Assembly: GCA_032622095.1 (NCBI GenBank)
Contig: CP136065.1
Location: 42,195,503 to 42,259,502 of the forward strand
Origin: Siphonodentalium dalli
Taxonomy: Eukaryota > Mollusca > Scaphopoda > Gadilida > Siphonodentaliidae
Reading direction: 5' to 3'
DNA: 64,000 bases
This document shows, piece after piece, positions 35,271-45,940 of this stretch. The notes beneath the pieces are model-generated. The model saw only the letters and a list, made by a program, of their open reading frames with translations, had not been told where the DNA came from and did not search any database. The position numbers were made by a program, and so were the translations under genes. Every line of letters begins with the position of its first letter. The stretch's first letter is position 1.

Positions 35271-35412
35271 ATATAGAGGGATATTCAACGAATTATGTTG
35301 GGATTTAAGATTTTATGAAACGAGTTTGATAAATTTTATTCACAACGAGTCGTAGACGAGTTGTGAATAAAATTGATCAAAGAGTTGAAGAACTTGTATA
35401 TCACATGAAAAA
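35271..35412 (+). mobile_element. CGAG-punctuated hairpin element
   Basis: Starts ATATAGAGGGATATTCAACG (family terminus AGAGGAT) and ends near 'tatatcacatgaa'. The inner stem is CACAAC-GA-GTC, triloop GTA, GAC-GA-GTTGTG. It is perfectly complementary except that GA faces GA between C-G pairs. A second separator, ACGAGT at about 35320, faces AAGAGT at about 35380. The arms 'gataaattttattcac' and 'gtgaataaaattgatc' complete the stem. CGAG occurs three times on this strand and CTCG not at all. Confidence 0.75.
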
Positions 35413-37880
35413 AACTAGAGCTTTATGCCTTTTCAACAAAACAAAATCCTTAAATAAAGCTTTAAAATGCATACATTAACAGCGTTGGCTGAGACGCTCC
35501 ACGACCGTATATGATAGTATTGCGCGCTCAGGATTGCAACGAAAAATATAGTCCCCCAAATTGCCTCTTTGTTTTTGTGCCCATTTTCGTTAGAGCAACG
35601 AAGTTGGACAATAATTTTACTTTGATGAACAAATCAATCATTTTATTGTCTGGTTTTGGTGTCATGCGCGGCTTTTCAACATATTATTAATCCGCCTAAT
35701 CAATGTAAAGTAATTTTATTGGCGCGCTACCATATTGGCGGGAAGCACGCGCTTATTCGTGATTACCGCTATCAGACATTCAGCTATTACTCACCAGTGA
35801 GAGATAAGCAAATATCAAAATGGATTTTTCAATGATATTATAGGGGTTTTATGTGATATAGCTATATGTAGTTACCCTCAATAGGGGAATCATTGCCGTT
35901 TCTTTGTGGGGAAAATTGGTCCCGAATTGAGGCGTGAATTATATCTGCGCATAGTCTATGTGTTTTAGTTTATTGTTTATATTAAGGGGCTATATAACGG
36001 TAAAATAAGGCCTGAGAGGAAACAAATTACCACTTATTGAAATAGTAGACCTGGATGGAGCGATTCCAAGCTCAAATATCGTATAAATAGGTAAACTGAA
36101 GTCATATATAGCCGCGACTGAAACAACTTTTAACAGTGATTTTTGGTGAAGAAAATTATATTTTAATTATTTTGATGATAAATCCTTTAATTTGAGCTAC
36201 ATTGATAAAACACCCAGAGGTATTGTTGCCACGAAGGTATAGATAAATTATGAACCATCTCCAAAGCTTGTGTGGGTGATATTTCTCAGGAATACGGTCG
36301 TGCTTCAACGAAATAGAGGAAATATGTGGCGGGTGTCGCCATGGTCATGGCCACGAGATTACGAAAATAAAATAACACGTGGACCACGTTCACCACAGAT
36401 GATAACAGAAATCGATACAACACAGAAAATGGCAGCCATGACCGCTTGCATACTACAATACATATTTATTGTATATCAAGTTGATCATTATGTGTGTGCA
36501 AGGACGTTGTTTTTTTTTCCGAAAACGCAACAGTCTTATGTCGATATTATGCTTGTATTTTGTCAACATGTGCACGTGTTCCTAGGAATAATTTATTGTA
36601 AACAAATATCAGAAGTTTGTTTTATTTTAATATTTTGTTAAATACCAGAAGTTACCTGAAGTAATTAAATATAATATTGCAGTCGGGGTGTGTCCGATAC
36701 TGACCACAGATAATGTGTTCGAGTGACACCTTCTTCGTAACTGATAATAAATCATATTTTACCAATTTATTACACGCATTCTGTTCTGCGATTACTATTT
36801 TAACTGCCTTTAGTATTATTATTTCACAGTACGTGAAGACTTCCGCATTTTCATGATTGTTGAGCACAATAAAAAGGCTGCAAAAACAACACCGCCAAGA
36901 AATAAATATACTTTGTTCTTATAGGCATTATTGATAGCCCTCCAATAACAGACATTTCGTAATTTGAAACCACTGTTATGTAAACAAAATTGTTACAGTG
37001 ATTTGTCAACAAACATCGCTAATCGTGTAGTAAAGTTCAAATATTTTAGTCTGAATAAGATTTCCGGAATTATGTTCAATGTTTTGACCCTTTCTTATGT
37101 TTACCGTCAAATTCCACTGTAACAGAACTGTTTTTATAACAATATATATTTTTATTCCTCCGTATAATGAAAAGCATATATATACAATACAAATAAATTT
37201 AGAACATAAACACATCAGGAATTTGGCTATATAATATACAGGGTTATATAATTTGAATGACGAAGAGACAAACACGAACACAAAATTTAATGCATATAAG
37301 CATGCGTATATTCACGACATATACATGCATGCATACACATATATACACCTGATTATACAGTTATACAGGCCGCTTAAAATAAATGTTCGCCCGATAACAC
37401 AAATTGTCAGTCTTCCCTTGATTTTTATACCAGCGATGGCCTCAGGATTTCCCCAACGCAGGGGCTATGATCTCCAACATGGGGGGCTATATTATCCCGT
37501 AAGCTACTGGACTGACCATTGCATATTTCATCGACGGGGTGGAGTGGCCGGGTGGAGCATGCATCATCCTGAGTCCTGACCCCCTGCAGCCACTACTGAT
37601 TTATAAATATTGTTATACATGTATACGTACAATAATATTTGCAACTATGGAATATTTAAATAAAACATATTGTGCATTCTTTCCCAGATAATACCGGCTG
37701 ATACATACAACTAAATCCCTTAGTTATTCCAAGCTTTCGAGAACCAGCCTCTCCCAATCATGGATTGTGGTCGAAAATGTTATAACTCAAGTCTGTACAG
37801 GCTAAATTTATGACAATTAGGAACTTGTTCAACCTTTGGCTTGAGAAACATATACTGTTTTGTAAATTCTGGGTAAATAA
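35413..37880. other. Non-coding stretch with dispersed repeat fragments
   Basis: 35905-35955 (inverse of 26050-26100) and 36985-37075 (inverse of 24345-24425, with 'tgatttgtcaacaaacatcg' and 'tcaaatattttagtctgaat') are dispersed repeats. The 123-codon plus-strand frame at 36270 has no recognisable domain and no coding signs beyond its length. Confidence 0.5.
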
Positions 37881-37884
37881 AAGG

Positions 37885-38300
37885 TCGGCCGACCACAGTG
37901 TCCCCCGACAACGTGGCAAGTCGATGCCCATGTTAGGAACAATATCCCAATATCCCAGAGTTTCAAATCTCTACATTTAAAACTGTAGCAGGAGTTGATT
38001 ACACCATGAAGGTACCCAATCTCATCCAAAAGGCAAAAATGTTCCAAATTTTCTAAGTCGAACCCCCCCCCCCCACCCCAAATATGGAAAAAAAATTATT
38101 TTTGATTAGCTATATAGATGTTGCAAATCACCAACATGTTAGGAACAATATCCAAGAGTTTCAAATCTCTACGTTTAAAACTGTAGGAGGAGTTGATTAC
38201 ACCATGAAGGTACCCAATCTCGGACGCACGGACGGGCGCACGGGCGGACGCACGGACGGACGGACGAGGGTCAGTTCTATAGTCCTCCGACGGAAACGTC
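37885..38300. repeat. Molluscan-type repeat, 2 units, ending in (GACG)n
   Basis: Two copies of 'gttaggaacaatatcc', 'gagtttcaaatctctac', 'tttaaaactgtag-aggag' and 'ttgattacaccatgaaggta', about 210-220 bp apart. The second ends in a run of GGACG tetra/pentanucleotides and a small CCGACG-GAAA-CGTCGG hairpin. Non-coding. Confidence 0.8.
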
Positions 38301-39020
38301 GGGGGACAAAAATGGGGGGGGTGTCACTCTTTATAATTTCAACGCTGTACCTGCATTAATTTTTGGCTCTGTAATGGATATTTGCATGGAAATCCCAATT
38401 GAATGTTAACACATGAGCTCGCGCTCAAATTATCCGTAATAGTGTCTGCTTAAACAATTAACATTTACATACATAAATAATAACATTGTATATATATAAA
38501 ATATATTTAAACAAAATTGTATGAATTTGTATTATATGCGTCCCCGTTGAATAGTGTGAAATTGCCGCAACGTACATATCGTATTTAGTGTCTAGACCGA
38601 CAGTAAAGATATAATTTTGTTATTCAAAAATGATATCTTCACTGTCACTTACTTTGGGTAAAATCACGGAATAATACTGAACGAATATCAATGCGCGGCG
38701 GAACTCCCTGTATGGACACCCAAGTAATGTTATTATTTCGTAATTAGAATGTCAAGCTTATTGTATTTTGGGATATTAATTTGGTATCCGTCCATAATTA
38801 TTTGTCACTTTTAGTGATCATTTGTGGGAACTATTTTCTTTAGCGGACGACTAATCTCTCGCCATTTGAAAGTGGTTCGTTGGCTATCAGCTGGCGAAAA
38901 AACAACAATCAATTTTCAACTGAAATTTTGTGTACGCTTTGTAGGAAATTAGTTGGCAACAATTAAGGAATATTAATACAGTGATTAATACATTAAAAAT
39001 AATTATGGACATGGTTAAAG
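38301..39020. other. Non-coding stretch, nothing recognised
   Basis: AT-rich with no supported frame and no matching repeat in the window. Confidence 0.45.
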
Positions 39021-39200
39021 CATATAATAAATAGAACATATGGTGTTTCGAGTGAATCCCATATTATGTCATTCATGACTAGCAGTGGAAATATCAATTT
39101 TCAACTCGCGACCTGCGGTAGCTCGTTGGAAATTGATATTTCCACTGCTGGTAACTAATGAACTAATTATGATATTCACTCAAAAACCATAGTTATCCTC
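39021..39200 (+). mobile_element. CGAG-punctuated hairpin element
   Basis: Begins CATATAATAAATAGAACATA and ends ACCATAGTTATCCTC, the termini shared with the 14461-14615 copy. Long arms include 'agcagtggaaatatcaattt' near 39084 and 'aaattgatatttccactgct' near 39130. The tip reads TCAACTCGCGACC, triloop TGC, GGTAGCTCGTTGG. Left ACTCGC faces right GCTCGT, so TC faces TC on this strand and GA faces GA on the other, in an otherwise paired stem. Confidence 0.8.
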
Positions 39201-39639
39201 AATATATTGATATTGAAGTGAATGTGCATTACGGTATATATATCTATTTTACAGTTCTACGATGGCGCTAGCTTGGAGGTCTGAACTCTGACTTAATATG
39301 AGAATAAATCACATTAAGCTCATATTTAAACCATGCTAGTTTTCATGCATCACCGAATATAATCGCATACAGTTATCTTGCATTCATTGGGTTGTTTGCG
39401 TTGAGCAGATTTCCGAATAGCTCAAAAGGTTCAATCGTCATATTTATAAGATTTATATTTTACTTTTCCATAAATTTTTTAAGCTTGTCATCATTTTATG
39501 ACTAGCATAGGAAACAACCTTGTCTTGTCAATTCTGAACAAAACGGCGCCTATTCTTATCAAGCTGTGCATCAGTGTCCAATAAGAATTCAGATTCATGA
39601 TCGGGATACGGCTAATTAGGAGCAGATGTCAGTGCTATT

Positions 39640-40124
39640 TTCAATCTATCATATCATGTTGACACGATGATTTTTTCCATATAGTTGCAGTTTGTTATCT
39701 TCATCTTTATGAGAAATATCAGTCGTTTCATTATTGACTTTGAGTAATGGTCATCTATAAGTTTTTCCAAGCTATTGCTATCCAAAGAATTAATATTCAA
39801 ATCAGATATAGTTAATGCAATATCAATGGCACTGAACCAAGAATTATGTTCACCAAGGAAAAATTCCAGGTCAACTCCATAGGCCTCCTTTAGAAAAAAT
39901 GGAAGCAACTTAAGCCGTAGATAATATCCAATGCAAGTTTCTAAATAGTAATATAAATGTGATTTCTGCCATGTTAACATAGACTTGAAATGTTGGCAGA
40001 ATTTCGATTTAATCCCAGTACGAATTTACAAAATCTGATATTAATCTTTTCAGAAGGCGTTTGATCAAGCCATTCTCAGTGTAATCTCCTATCCAAACTT
40101 CAGATCCATAAGTTTTTGTTTTAC
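39640..40124 (-). mobile_element. LINE reverse-transcriptase C-terminal fragment, copy A
   Basis: On the minus strand one frame reads TYGSEVWIGDYTENGLIKRL and, after a frameshift, a segment with YYYLETCIGYYLRL, KEAYGVDL and HNSWFSAIDIALTIS. The YGSE(V/I)W motif and following region belong to the thumb and C-terminal part of non-LTR reverse transcriptases of the CR1/L2/Jockey group. Only the 3' third remains, with frameshifts. It ends where the repeat element at 40127 begins. Assigned from motif recognition; the exact clade is unresolved. Confidence 0.7.
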
Positions 40125-40126
40125 AG

Positions 40127-40657
40127 GTTTGACCACTTAAGACTTCCACTTAACTCCTAAATTGTAGGAATATCGGACATTAGGTGGTAGTTTGGCATTA
40201 GTTGGTTGATTTTGTCAAACTTTCTTTTGTCTTAGGCTCCTCCCCTGACAATCTAAGGTTCAAACGTGCACCCACATGTATGGACGGACAGGCGCAAAAC
40301 TGTAAACCCCATTATAAAGGGGTGTAATTAACCCAGGAGGGGGTTGTTGAGCTGCCCCGGGTGAATTATGCAGCGAATACTCACACGATTAGATAGCGTA
40401 AGATATACAAACGGGGTTGAATATTTGATAACGATTGATATTCAATCGCAGTAACATGTGCCACGCGGGATCGAATTGAGGTTAGGAGTGTTGACTAAAT
40501 AACGGAGATGTTTGAAGAAGTCTTTTTAAAAAACATTGGAATGTGTTATTAATGTGTTTTAAAGAGCGTTTCCTAACATGTGTTGTAAATTCGTTCTTAT
40601 CATGTCTCCGTTATTTAGTCAAAGCACGTTCTATATAGAGTTATCACCCTTCTGATT
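40127..40657. mobile_element. Composite repeat element, unexpanded copy
   Basis: The 0.53-kb relative of 27704-30425. It has all shared landmarks in the same order, but only about two 18-bp units ('cattaggtggtagtttggc', 'attagttgg') and a single partial 23-bp unit (CCCTTCTGATTA) at its end. Lies exactly between the two LINE fragments. It preserves the inverted pair GACTAAATAACGGAGA / TCTCCGTTATTTAGTC. Confidence 0.85.
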
Positions 40658-40659
40658 AA

Positions 40660-41445
40660 ATCTATCAAATCATGTTGATACGATGAATTTGTCCATATAG
40701 TTGCAGTTTGATATCATATCACCGAGTCGTTTCATTAATGACTTTGAGTAATGGTCATCTATCAGTTTTTCCAAGCTATTGCTATCCAAAGAATTAATAT
40801 TCAAATAAGATATAGTTAATGCAATATCAATGGCACTGAACCAAGAATTATGTTCACCAATGAAACGTTCCAGGTCAACTCCATAGGCCTCCTTTAGAAA
40901 AAATGGAAGCAACTTAAGCTGCAGATAATATCCAATGCAAGTTTCTAAATAGTAATATAAACGGGGTTTCTGCCATGTTCACACAGACCTAAAATGTTGG
41001 TAGCTTTTCGATTTATACCTATAGTACGAATTTACAAAATCTGGTGTTAATCTTTTCAAAAGGTGTTGAATCTTTGATCAAGCCCTTCTCAGTGTAATTT
41101 CATAACTAAACTTCAGATCCAAAATTTATAATGTGTCTGATGAGGGTGTCAAACAGTTTATTAGCTAAGTCTGTATTAGATGTTTTGAATTAAAAAAAAA
41201 ATAGATTTAAGTGAGAAAATAGCTTTAAGAGCTGTATGAGCCATATGTTAACATCATGTTGTAAATTGCCAGTATAGTAAAATATATAACCGAGGTATTT
41301 GTAGCATTGGACATATCATGTTCGGCAATTGATAATCTAAAATTTAATTTAGAATAATCTTTTATCTTTTTAGTTCTATTTATATTAATTTTGAGCTTCC
41401 ATGTTTCGAAGCAGTTCTAAGCACATTCTGAAGAACGGAATGTAT
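40660..41445 (-). mobile_element. LINE reverse-transcriptase fragment, copy B (longer)
   Basis: Same protein segment as copy A (KEAYGVDLERFIGEHNSWFS) but extending further upstream. Frames give ETWKLKININRTKK, RLSIAEHDMSNATN and, in the 3' part, the thumb/C-terminal block. The W-x-L-K-x-N-x-x-x-T-K motif is typical of the region after the catalytic FADD box in non-LTR reverse transcriptases. Several frameshifts. Its upstream edge lies inside the last codons of the TRIM-like gene. Confidence 0.7.
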
Positions 41446-42923
41446 GATGTAATAGTGTCATTTCTATTATTTGAAATCATGAAACAAATTCTGGCAGGGT
41501 TAACACATATTCCAGTGGGTCTGGTTACTGATATTACAGAGCGACTACGTTGTCCGTCACGGCTCAGTTCCATTACTTCATTACTGCTGTAGTTGCAGAC
41601 GAAAATATTGGCTCCAACCACACAAACACCCACCGGATGAGACCCACCGCACGGTATTGTTCTGAGATGTGTCGCGAGATCCGGAGACAACACTACCACG
41701 TGATGTGCTTTATTATCCGTCACGAATACAGCGTCGACCTCCGGAGATACAGCCACGCCCCGTGAATACTCGAATTTATATGACGACTGAGAAATTACGT
41801 CACCACTCGTTGATAGAGCACGCACGCAGCGATCATTGGGACATGCAACGACTAATCTGTCGCCGACGGCTTCGATACCTCTACACCCTCCGGACACAGG
41901 AAACGATGTTTGGTGACTGAGATCTGATGCTTGATATACCGATATCTGTTTAAGCGCATCCGTTACGTAGATGCGATCATTCATACGGCATACACCGTGT
42001 GGCCGGCAAGTGTTCTTGAGGGCAACAGACTTGGTGGTTTCACCACTTTGGGTTACCATACTGAGTCTGTATTCACCGGAGGACGCAACAATCATGTCCG
42101 ACTTCAAACTCTTGTTGAGAAATACCATGACAGATGAAGGTCCTCCGCACGAAATGTCCAGTTCCTTGACTAATTGTATGATAGGCTTCTCAAAAATATG
42201 GATATTACAAGAATCTTTTAAAATATTCTGTACAGAATCCGTGACTCCTTTATTGGTGACGACTTCGTAATCTATCGGCGATAAGTCTTCATAATCGCTG
42301 ATCAGGCGTTCTGACTTGGATATCGCCTGGCGGAGCTTGATTGAGCGTCCGTTGAGGGTTTGAGCTCTTTGTGCAATCGATTCTTCAGAGGTGGCATTTT
42401 CAGAAGCGACAGGAGCGTCATCTATTCCTGAATTTACCACCGCGGTCCCCTCGCTAGAACCTGATTCCAACTCATGCCCAAGCTCTGGTGCCAATACTTG
42501 TTCTTGCTTCAGTTCGGACAGAACTTTTACTATCTTATCCACACTCTGTGCTGATAACTTGTGCTTTGACATAGTCTCCCTAACACCTTTGATCGTGTTC
42601 TGCTCGCATTTATCAACGACTCGGCGAATTTCAGAAAATAAAGTCTGTATCTCCGATATCATATCCTGCTCCCGTCCGTCCTGCTTGGTTAACCAATCGG
42701 GAACAGATTCCTTCACCTCTTTTGCTTTTGAGATTAATTTATCAAGAACTGATTCGTATTTTTGGACGTCCGCTTTCATTTTTGCTGTAGCCTTCGACAA
42801 CTCTTCGAGTTTACATTCGGGATAGGCGATTTCATGGCACGAGGCACAGCATGGTATGGAGTGGGTGCCACAGAACGAATCAAATGGTCGGGAGTCCAGC
42901 TCACAGAATACAGCGGTCGACAT
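41385..42923 (-). CDS. TRIM-like protein, B-box / coiled-coil / NHL-repeat, intact
   Basis: 512 codons from ATG at 42923, uninterrupted in one exon. Residues 7-37 form a B-box-2-like zinc site (C7, D10, C18, H21, C26, C29, C37); the position usually held by His is Tyr34. Residues about 40-160 are charged and helical, as in a coiled coil. A hydrophilic linker follows, then about five NHL-type blades from residue 310 (PHGVC, YVTDA, RGVAVSPEVDAVFVTD, VGVCVVGANIFVC, PTGICVNPARICF). There is no RING, so it is probably not a ubiquitin ligase alone; families of this kind in molluscs are thought to act as binding or immune-related scaffolds, which is inference. The start was chosen because a strong 3' splice site lies just upstream; the open frame also continues 23 codons further. 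The last about 17 residues (from PFFRMC) have no match in the pseudogene copy and overlap LINE sequence. Confidence 0.85.
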   Translation of the reverse strand: MSTAVFCELDSRPFDSFCGTHSIPCCASCHEIAYPECKLEELSKATAKMKADVQKYESVLDKLISKAKEVKESVPDWLTKQDGREQDMISEIQTLFSEIRRVVDKCEQNTIKGVRETMSKHKLSAQSVDKIVKVLSELKQEQVLAPELGHELESGSSEGTAVVNSGIDDAPVASENATSEESIAQRAQTLNGRSIKLRQAISKSERLISDYEDLSPIDYEVVTNKGVTDSVQNILKDSCNIHIFEKPIIQLVKELDISCGGPSSVMVFLNKSLKSDMIVASSGEYRLSMVTQSGETTKSVALKNTCRPHGVCRMNDRIYVTDALKQISVYQASDLSHQTSFPVSGGCRGIEAVGDRLVVACPNDRCVRALSTSGDVISQSSYKFEYSRGVAVSPEVDAVFVTDNKAHHVVVLSPDLATHLRTIPCGGSHPVGVCVVGANIFVCNYSSNEVMELSRDGQRSRSVISVTRPTGICVNPARICFMISNNRNDTITSYIPFFRMCLELLRNMEAQN

Positions 42924-42930
42924 GACTTTT

Positions 42931-42952
42931 CTGAAAAATAAAAGCAAAATTA
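42931..42952 (-). other. Predicted 3' splice site before the TRIM-like coding exon
   Basis: On the minus strand TTTTGCTTTTATTTTTCAG precedes AAAAGTC and the ATG at 42923. A pyrimidine-rich run ending in CAG is a strong acceptor and implies a non-coding 5' exon upstream. It also explains the hydrophobic 'LIILLLFF' that appears if the frame is read through it. Confidence 0.6.
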
Positions 42953-43138
42953 TCAACATGGCGCTCATTGTTAAATCGGGAAGGTTCATCATTGGAATAC
43001 ATTATTATCGTGACGCCTTCATTTCTTTACACTAAACAAACACAGACGAATAGATCACTTTGGGAGATGTTGAGCGAAACAATCAACAAACATAAATTGA
43101 ATATGGCCGTTTGTTGAATTTATTATTGCAACATTTTC

Positions 43139-45150
43139 CACCAATATTTGTCAAAATTTTGTAAAATACTCAATTTTATTTCACAAGGCCTTCCATGTGT
43201 AAATCCGTTTTGTAGAGTACACAACCCTGATTACAGAACAGAAAACCTTTCCAAGATACGTTGAGTATTTTTTGAGTTATGTGCCTCCAAAATTTGGAGT
43301 TTATCTAATTTCGGAGCCTCAATTTCTCCAAATTAGTTAAAATCCATTTTTTATGGTCGTGTATTTTAAAAACTAAAGAAAAACAATGGGATTTCTTGTT
43401 GTTTTAGTCATTTCCTCTCTAGGTTCTGCACAAAATATGATTTCTTTATGCATCTATGATTGAGAGGACAAAAATATTCTTAAACAAAATGTGTGTCCCA
43501 CCATTGTGTGGACTTAGCCAAATTTGCCTGTGGTCCAGAACCGGCATGATGAAATAGCATATTCGAGGTCATACAACTCAATAAATATGTATCCATTTCC
43601 CCTGTATTTCTCATAATCACTTACATATACATGGTTAAACACACTGTGAAGGAATTTCCAAAACCATGGTTTAGAAAATCAAATTATGGCCCTATGAATC
43701 CTGAGAATTGACTATTTTATAAAAACAAAATCCATTTGGGCATTTTTGTTCATTTTTAAAGAGTTATGTGTATAAATAGTAAAAACAATGTGCGTTTAAT
43801 GTGTAAAATCATTTTAACTTTCCTCCTAATACACTTTACTGTTGAAATAATAGCCTTATATTGGATTTGGCAATGAATGTCACTGAATTTCAACTGACGC
43901 CAAATTTGAATATCCGAAAAATGGGGTAGGGGAAACCATATTGACAAAATCTCAGAAAACATGGACCTTGATGCATAAAACTTTACAATCACCAGCTCCT
44001 ACAATCATTATTCTTTAATACAGAGTATACTGCTTCTTGTATTTATGTTCATATTTAGAGCTACGATCATTTGTGTTGCAACTCGATGGCGAAATGGTGA
44101 ATCATTATTTCGGGGTTGTTCTATATAACATGCTCATAAAGTTGCAAATAAACCTCCAATAAAGTACTAAACTTTTAATTATGCAAGAATATTCTACACA
44201 AACTAGAATAAAACAACCCTTTGACTCCATTGACTCGAATATGGTGACAAGATCATAGCCTTTTGTGATTTCACCTACCCCATTATCAATGTTCAAATTT
44301 GGAGTCAGTTTCTTGAAAAATATGTGAAATCGAGTGCCTGTTGATTGGCATAACCAATGTAATCCTATTTTTTCAAACACTAAGTGTTTTAGGAGGAACG
44401 TTCAAATGATTTTACATATTAAACACTAATTGTATCCATTGTTGTTTACTATTTGTGCCAAAAAAAAAACATTTTAAAATGGAAAAAAATACCCCAAAAC
44501 AGTCCAAAATGGCTTATTTTGGAAAAGAGTCAATACTAAGGATTCATAGGGCTATAAGTTGATTTTGGCACATATGTGTTTAGCAACTCCAGCACAGTGT
44601 AACAACCTAGTACACTTAAGAGGTTATGAGAAACACAGTGCATATGGATATCAATTTATTGAGTTGTATGACCTCAAATATGGTATTTCATTACACCAGT
44701 TCTGTGTCACAAGGCAAACTTGACAAAGTCCATACAATGGGACACACATTCTGTTTAAGAATATTTTTGTCTTCTCGATCATAGATGCACGAAGTAATCA
44801 TTTTTTGTGCACAATATAGTGAGGAAACTAATACAACAGCAAGATATCTCTTCGTTTTTCTCTAGTTTTTGAAATACTAGACCATAAAAAATGGATTTTA
44901 GCTAATTCTTGGTAATTGAGGCTCCGAAATTATACAAACTCCCAATTTTGGAGGCACATAACTCAAAAAATGCTCAACGTATCTGGAAAATGTTTTCTGT
45001 TCTGTAATCATGATTGTGTACTCAAAAACATGGATATATAATGGAAGGACATGTGGAATGAAGTTTTTTATAAACAGTCTTGAAAAGCCATAAATTGAGT
45101 ATTTTACCAAATTTTGACAAATTTAATTCACAAAATTTACCAATTTCGCC
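43139..45150. mobile_element. 2-kb fold-back (palindromic) element
   Basis: Arms of nearly 1 kb are inverted across a centre near 44110. Pairs seen: 'tttgtcaaaattttgtaaaa' with its complement near 45110; 'gagttatgtgcctccaaaat' (43276) with 'ggaggcacataactc' (44950); 'aatccattttttatggtc' (43342) with its complement (44883); 'gtcccaccattgtgtggact' (43495) with 'gtccatacaatgggac' (44728); 'tttcctcctaatacact' (43817) with its complement near 44385. The arms differ by many substitutions, so it is old. No coding potential seen. Confidence 0.8.
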
Positions 45151-45185
45151 TTTCTTGATCTTTTTTTATTTTTAATATGTTGTTT

Positions 45186-45355
45186 ATATAGAGGATCTAC
45201 AACGAGTCCCCAGTTTATAGCGGGATTTACTGGACGAGTCCAGTAAATTAGGTCTGGGCCGAGCCTTTGGCGAGGTCCAGACCTAATTTACTGGACGAGT
45301 TTTGTAATTTCCGCTATAAACTGGGGACGAGTTGTAGATTCTATTTATTACATGA
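45186..45355 (-). mobile_element. CGAG-punctuated hairpin element, best-preserved member
   Basis: Read on the plus strand, ATATAGAGGATCTACAACGAG starts it and ATTCTATTTATTACATGAT ends it. CGAG occurs at 45203, 45235, 45260, 45271, 45296 and 45328 and CTCG never, although the stem is a palindrome. Each CGAG on the left faces a CGAG on the right: ACAACGAGTCCCC with GGGGACGAGTTGT; GGACGAGTCCAG with CTGGACGAGTTTT; GGCCGAGCC, loop TTT, GGCGAGGTCC. Outside these GA/GA positions the arms are almost perfectly complementary. The strand given matches the CATRTAATAAATAGAA-first orientation of the family. Confidence 0.85.
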
Positions 45356-45845
45356 TCCAAAACATCGACAAAACATACTTAAATCAACAAATGAGACGCG
45401 AAACTAACATCGGCTTCTATAAGACATGCGATGACGTTTTACGTAATTATTCGTTGTTTGCCGCGTAAAGAAATAGTCCTAGATAAATAAAGACTCTTTT
45501 GGCGCATATGTTGGCGTATTTTTAATGATATAATTTTTAAACTCTTCATTCTTAATAGTTTGTTGGAAAAATATTGGAAGCTATAGTATTTTGAGACGTA
45601 GCTTATGGAATGTTAACATACCACAAACCGGAAGTCAAAGGTCACCTGGAACTATTTCCTGTTATTAAACGAACGTTTAATATCATAATTTATAGAATGG
45701 GTTTATTGAATGGAATAAGGATATAATCATGTAATAAAATGAGTTAATAGACCTACTGATAATCCTGCTAAGAAACATTGTGTTTCAATTAGTTTGAGGT
45801 TTGACACTTTTTTCTCATAAATGCACTGGACTACAACTATTTTTA

Positions 45846-45940
45846 TATAACTAATGGGAGAATCCATTTAGCAAATAAATGGTTAATTTGAAGTAGATAT
45901 ATAACGAGACATAATTACTTCCCTTGATATATATATAATG
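45846..45940 (+). repeat. 95-bp direct repeat, copy 1 (copy 2 at 47546-47640)
   Basis: 'tataactaatgggagaatcc', 'agcaaataaatggttaattt' and 'gatatataacgagacataat' recur 1.7 kb downstream with about five differences. The interval contains no coding sequence. Confidence 0.85.

Noticed and set aside
36270-36641. 123-codon plus-strand frame
   Set aside because: No recognisable domain, unusual amino-acid composition and no splice or paralogue support.
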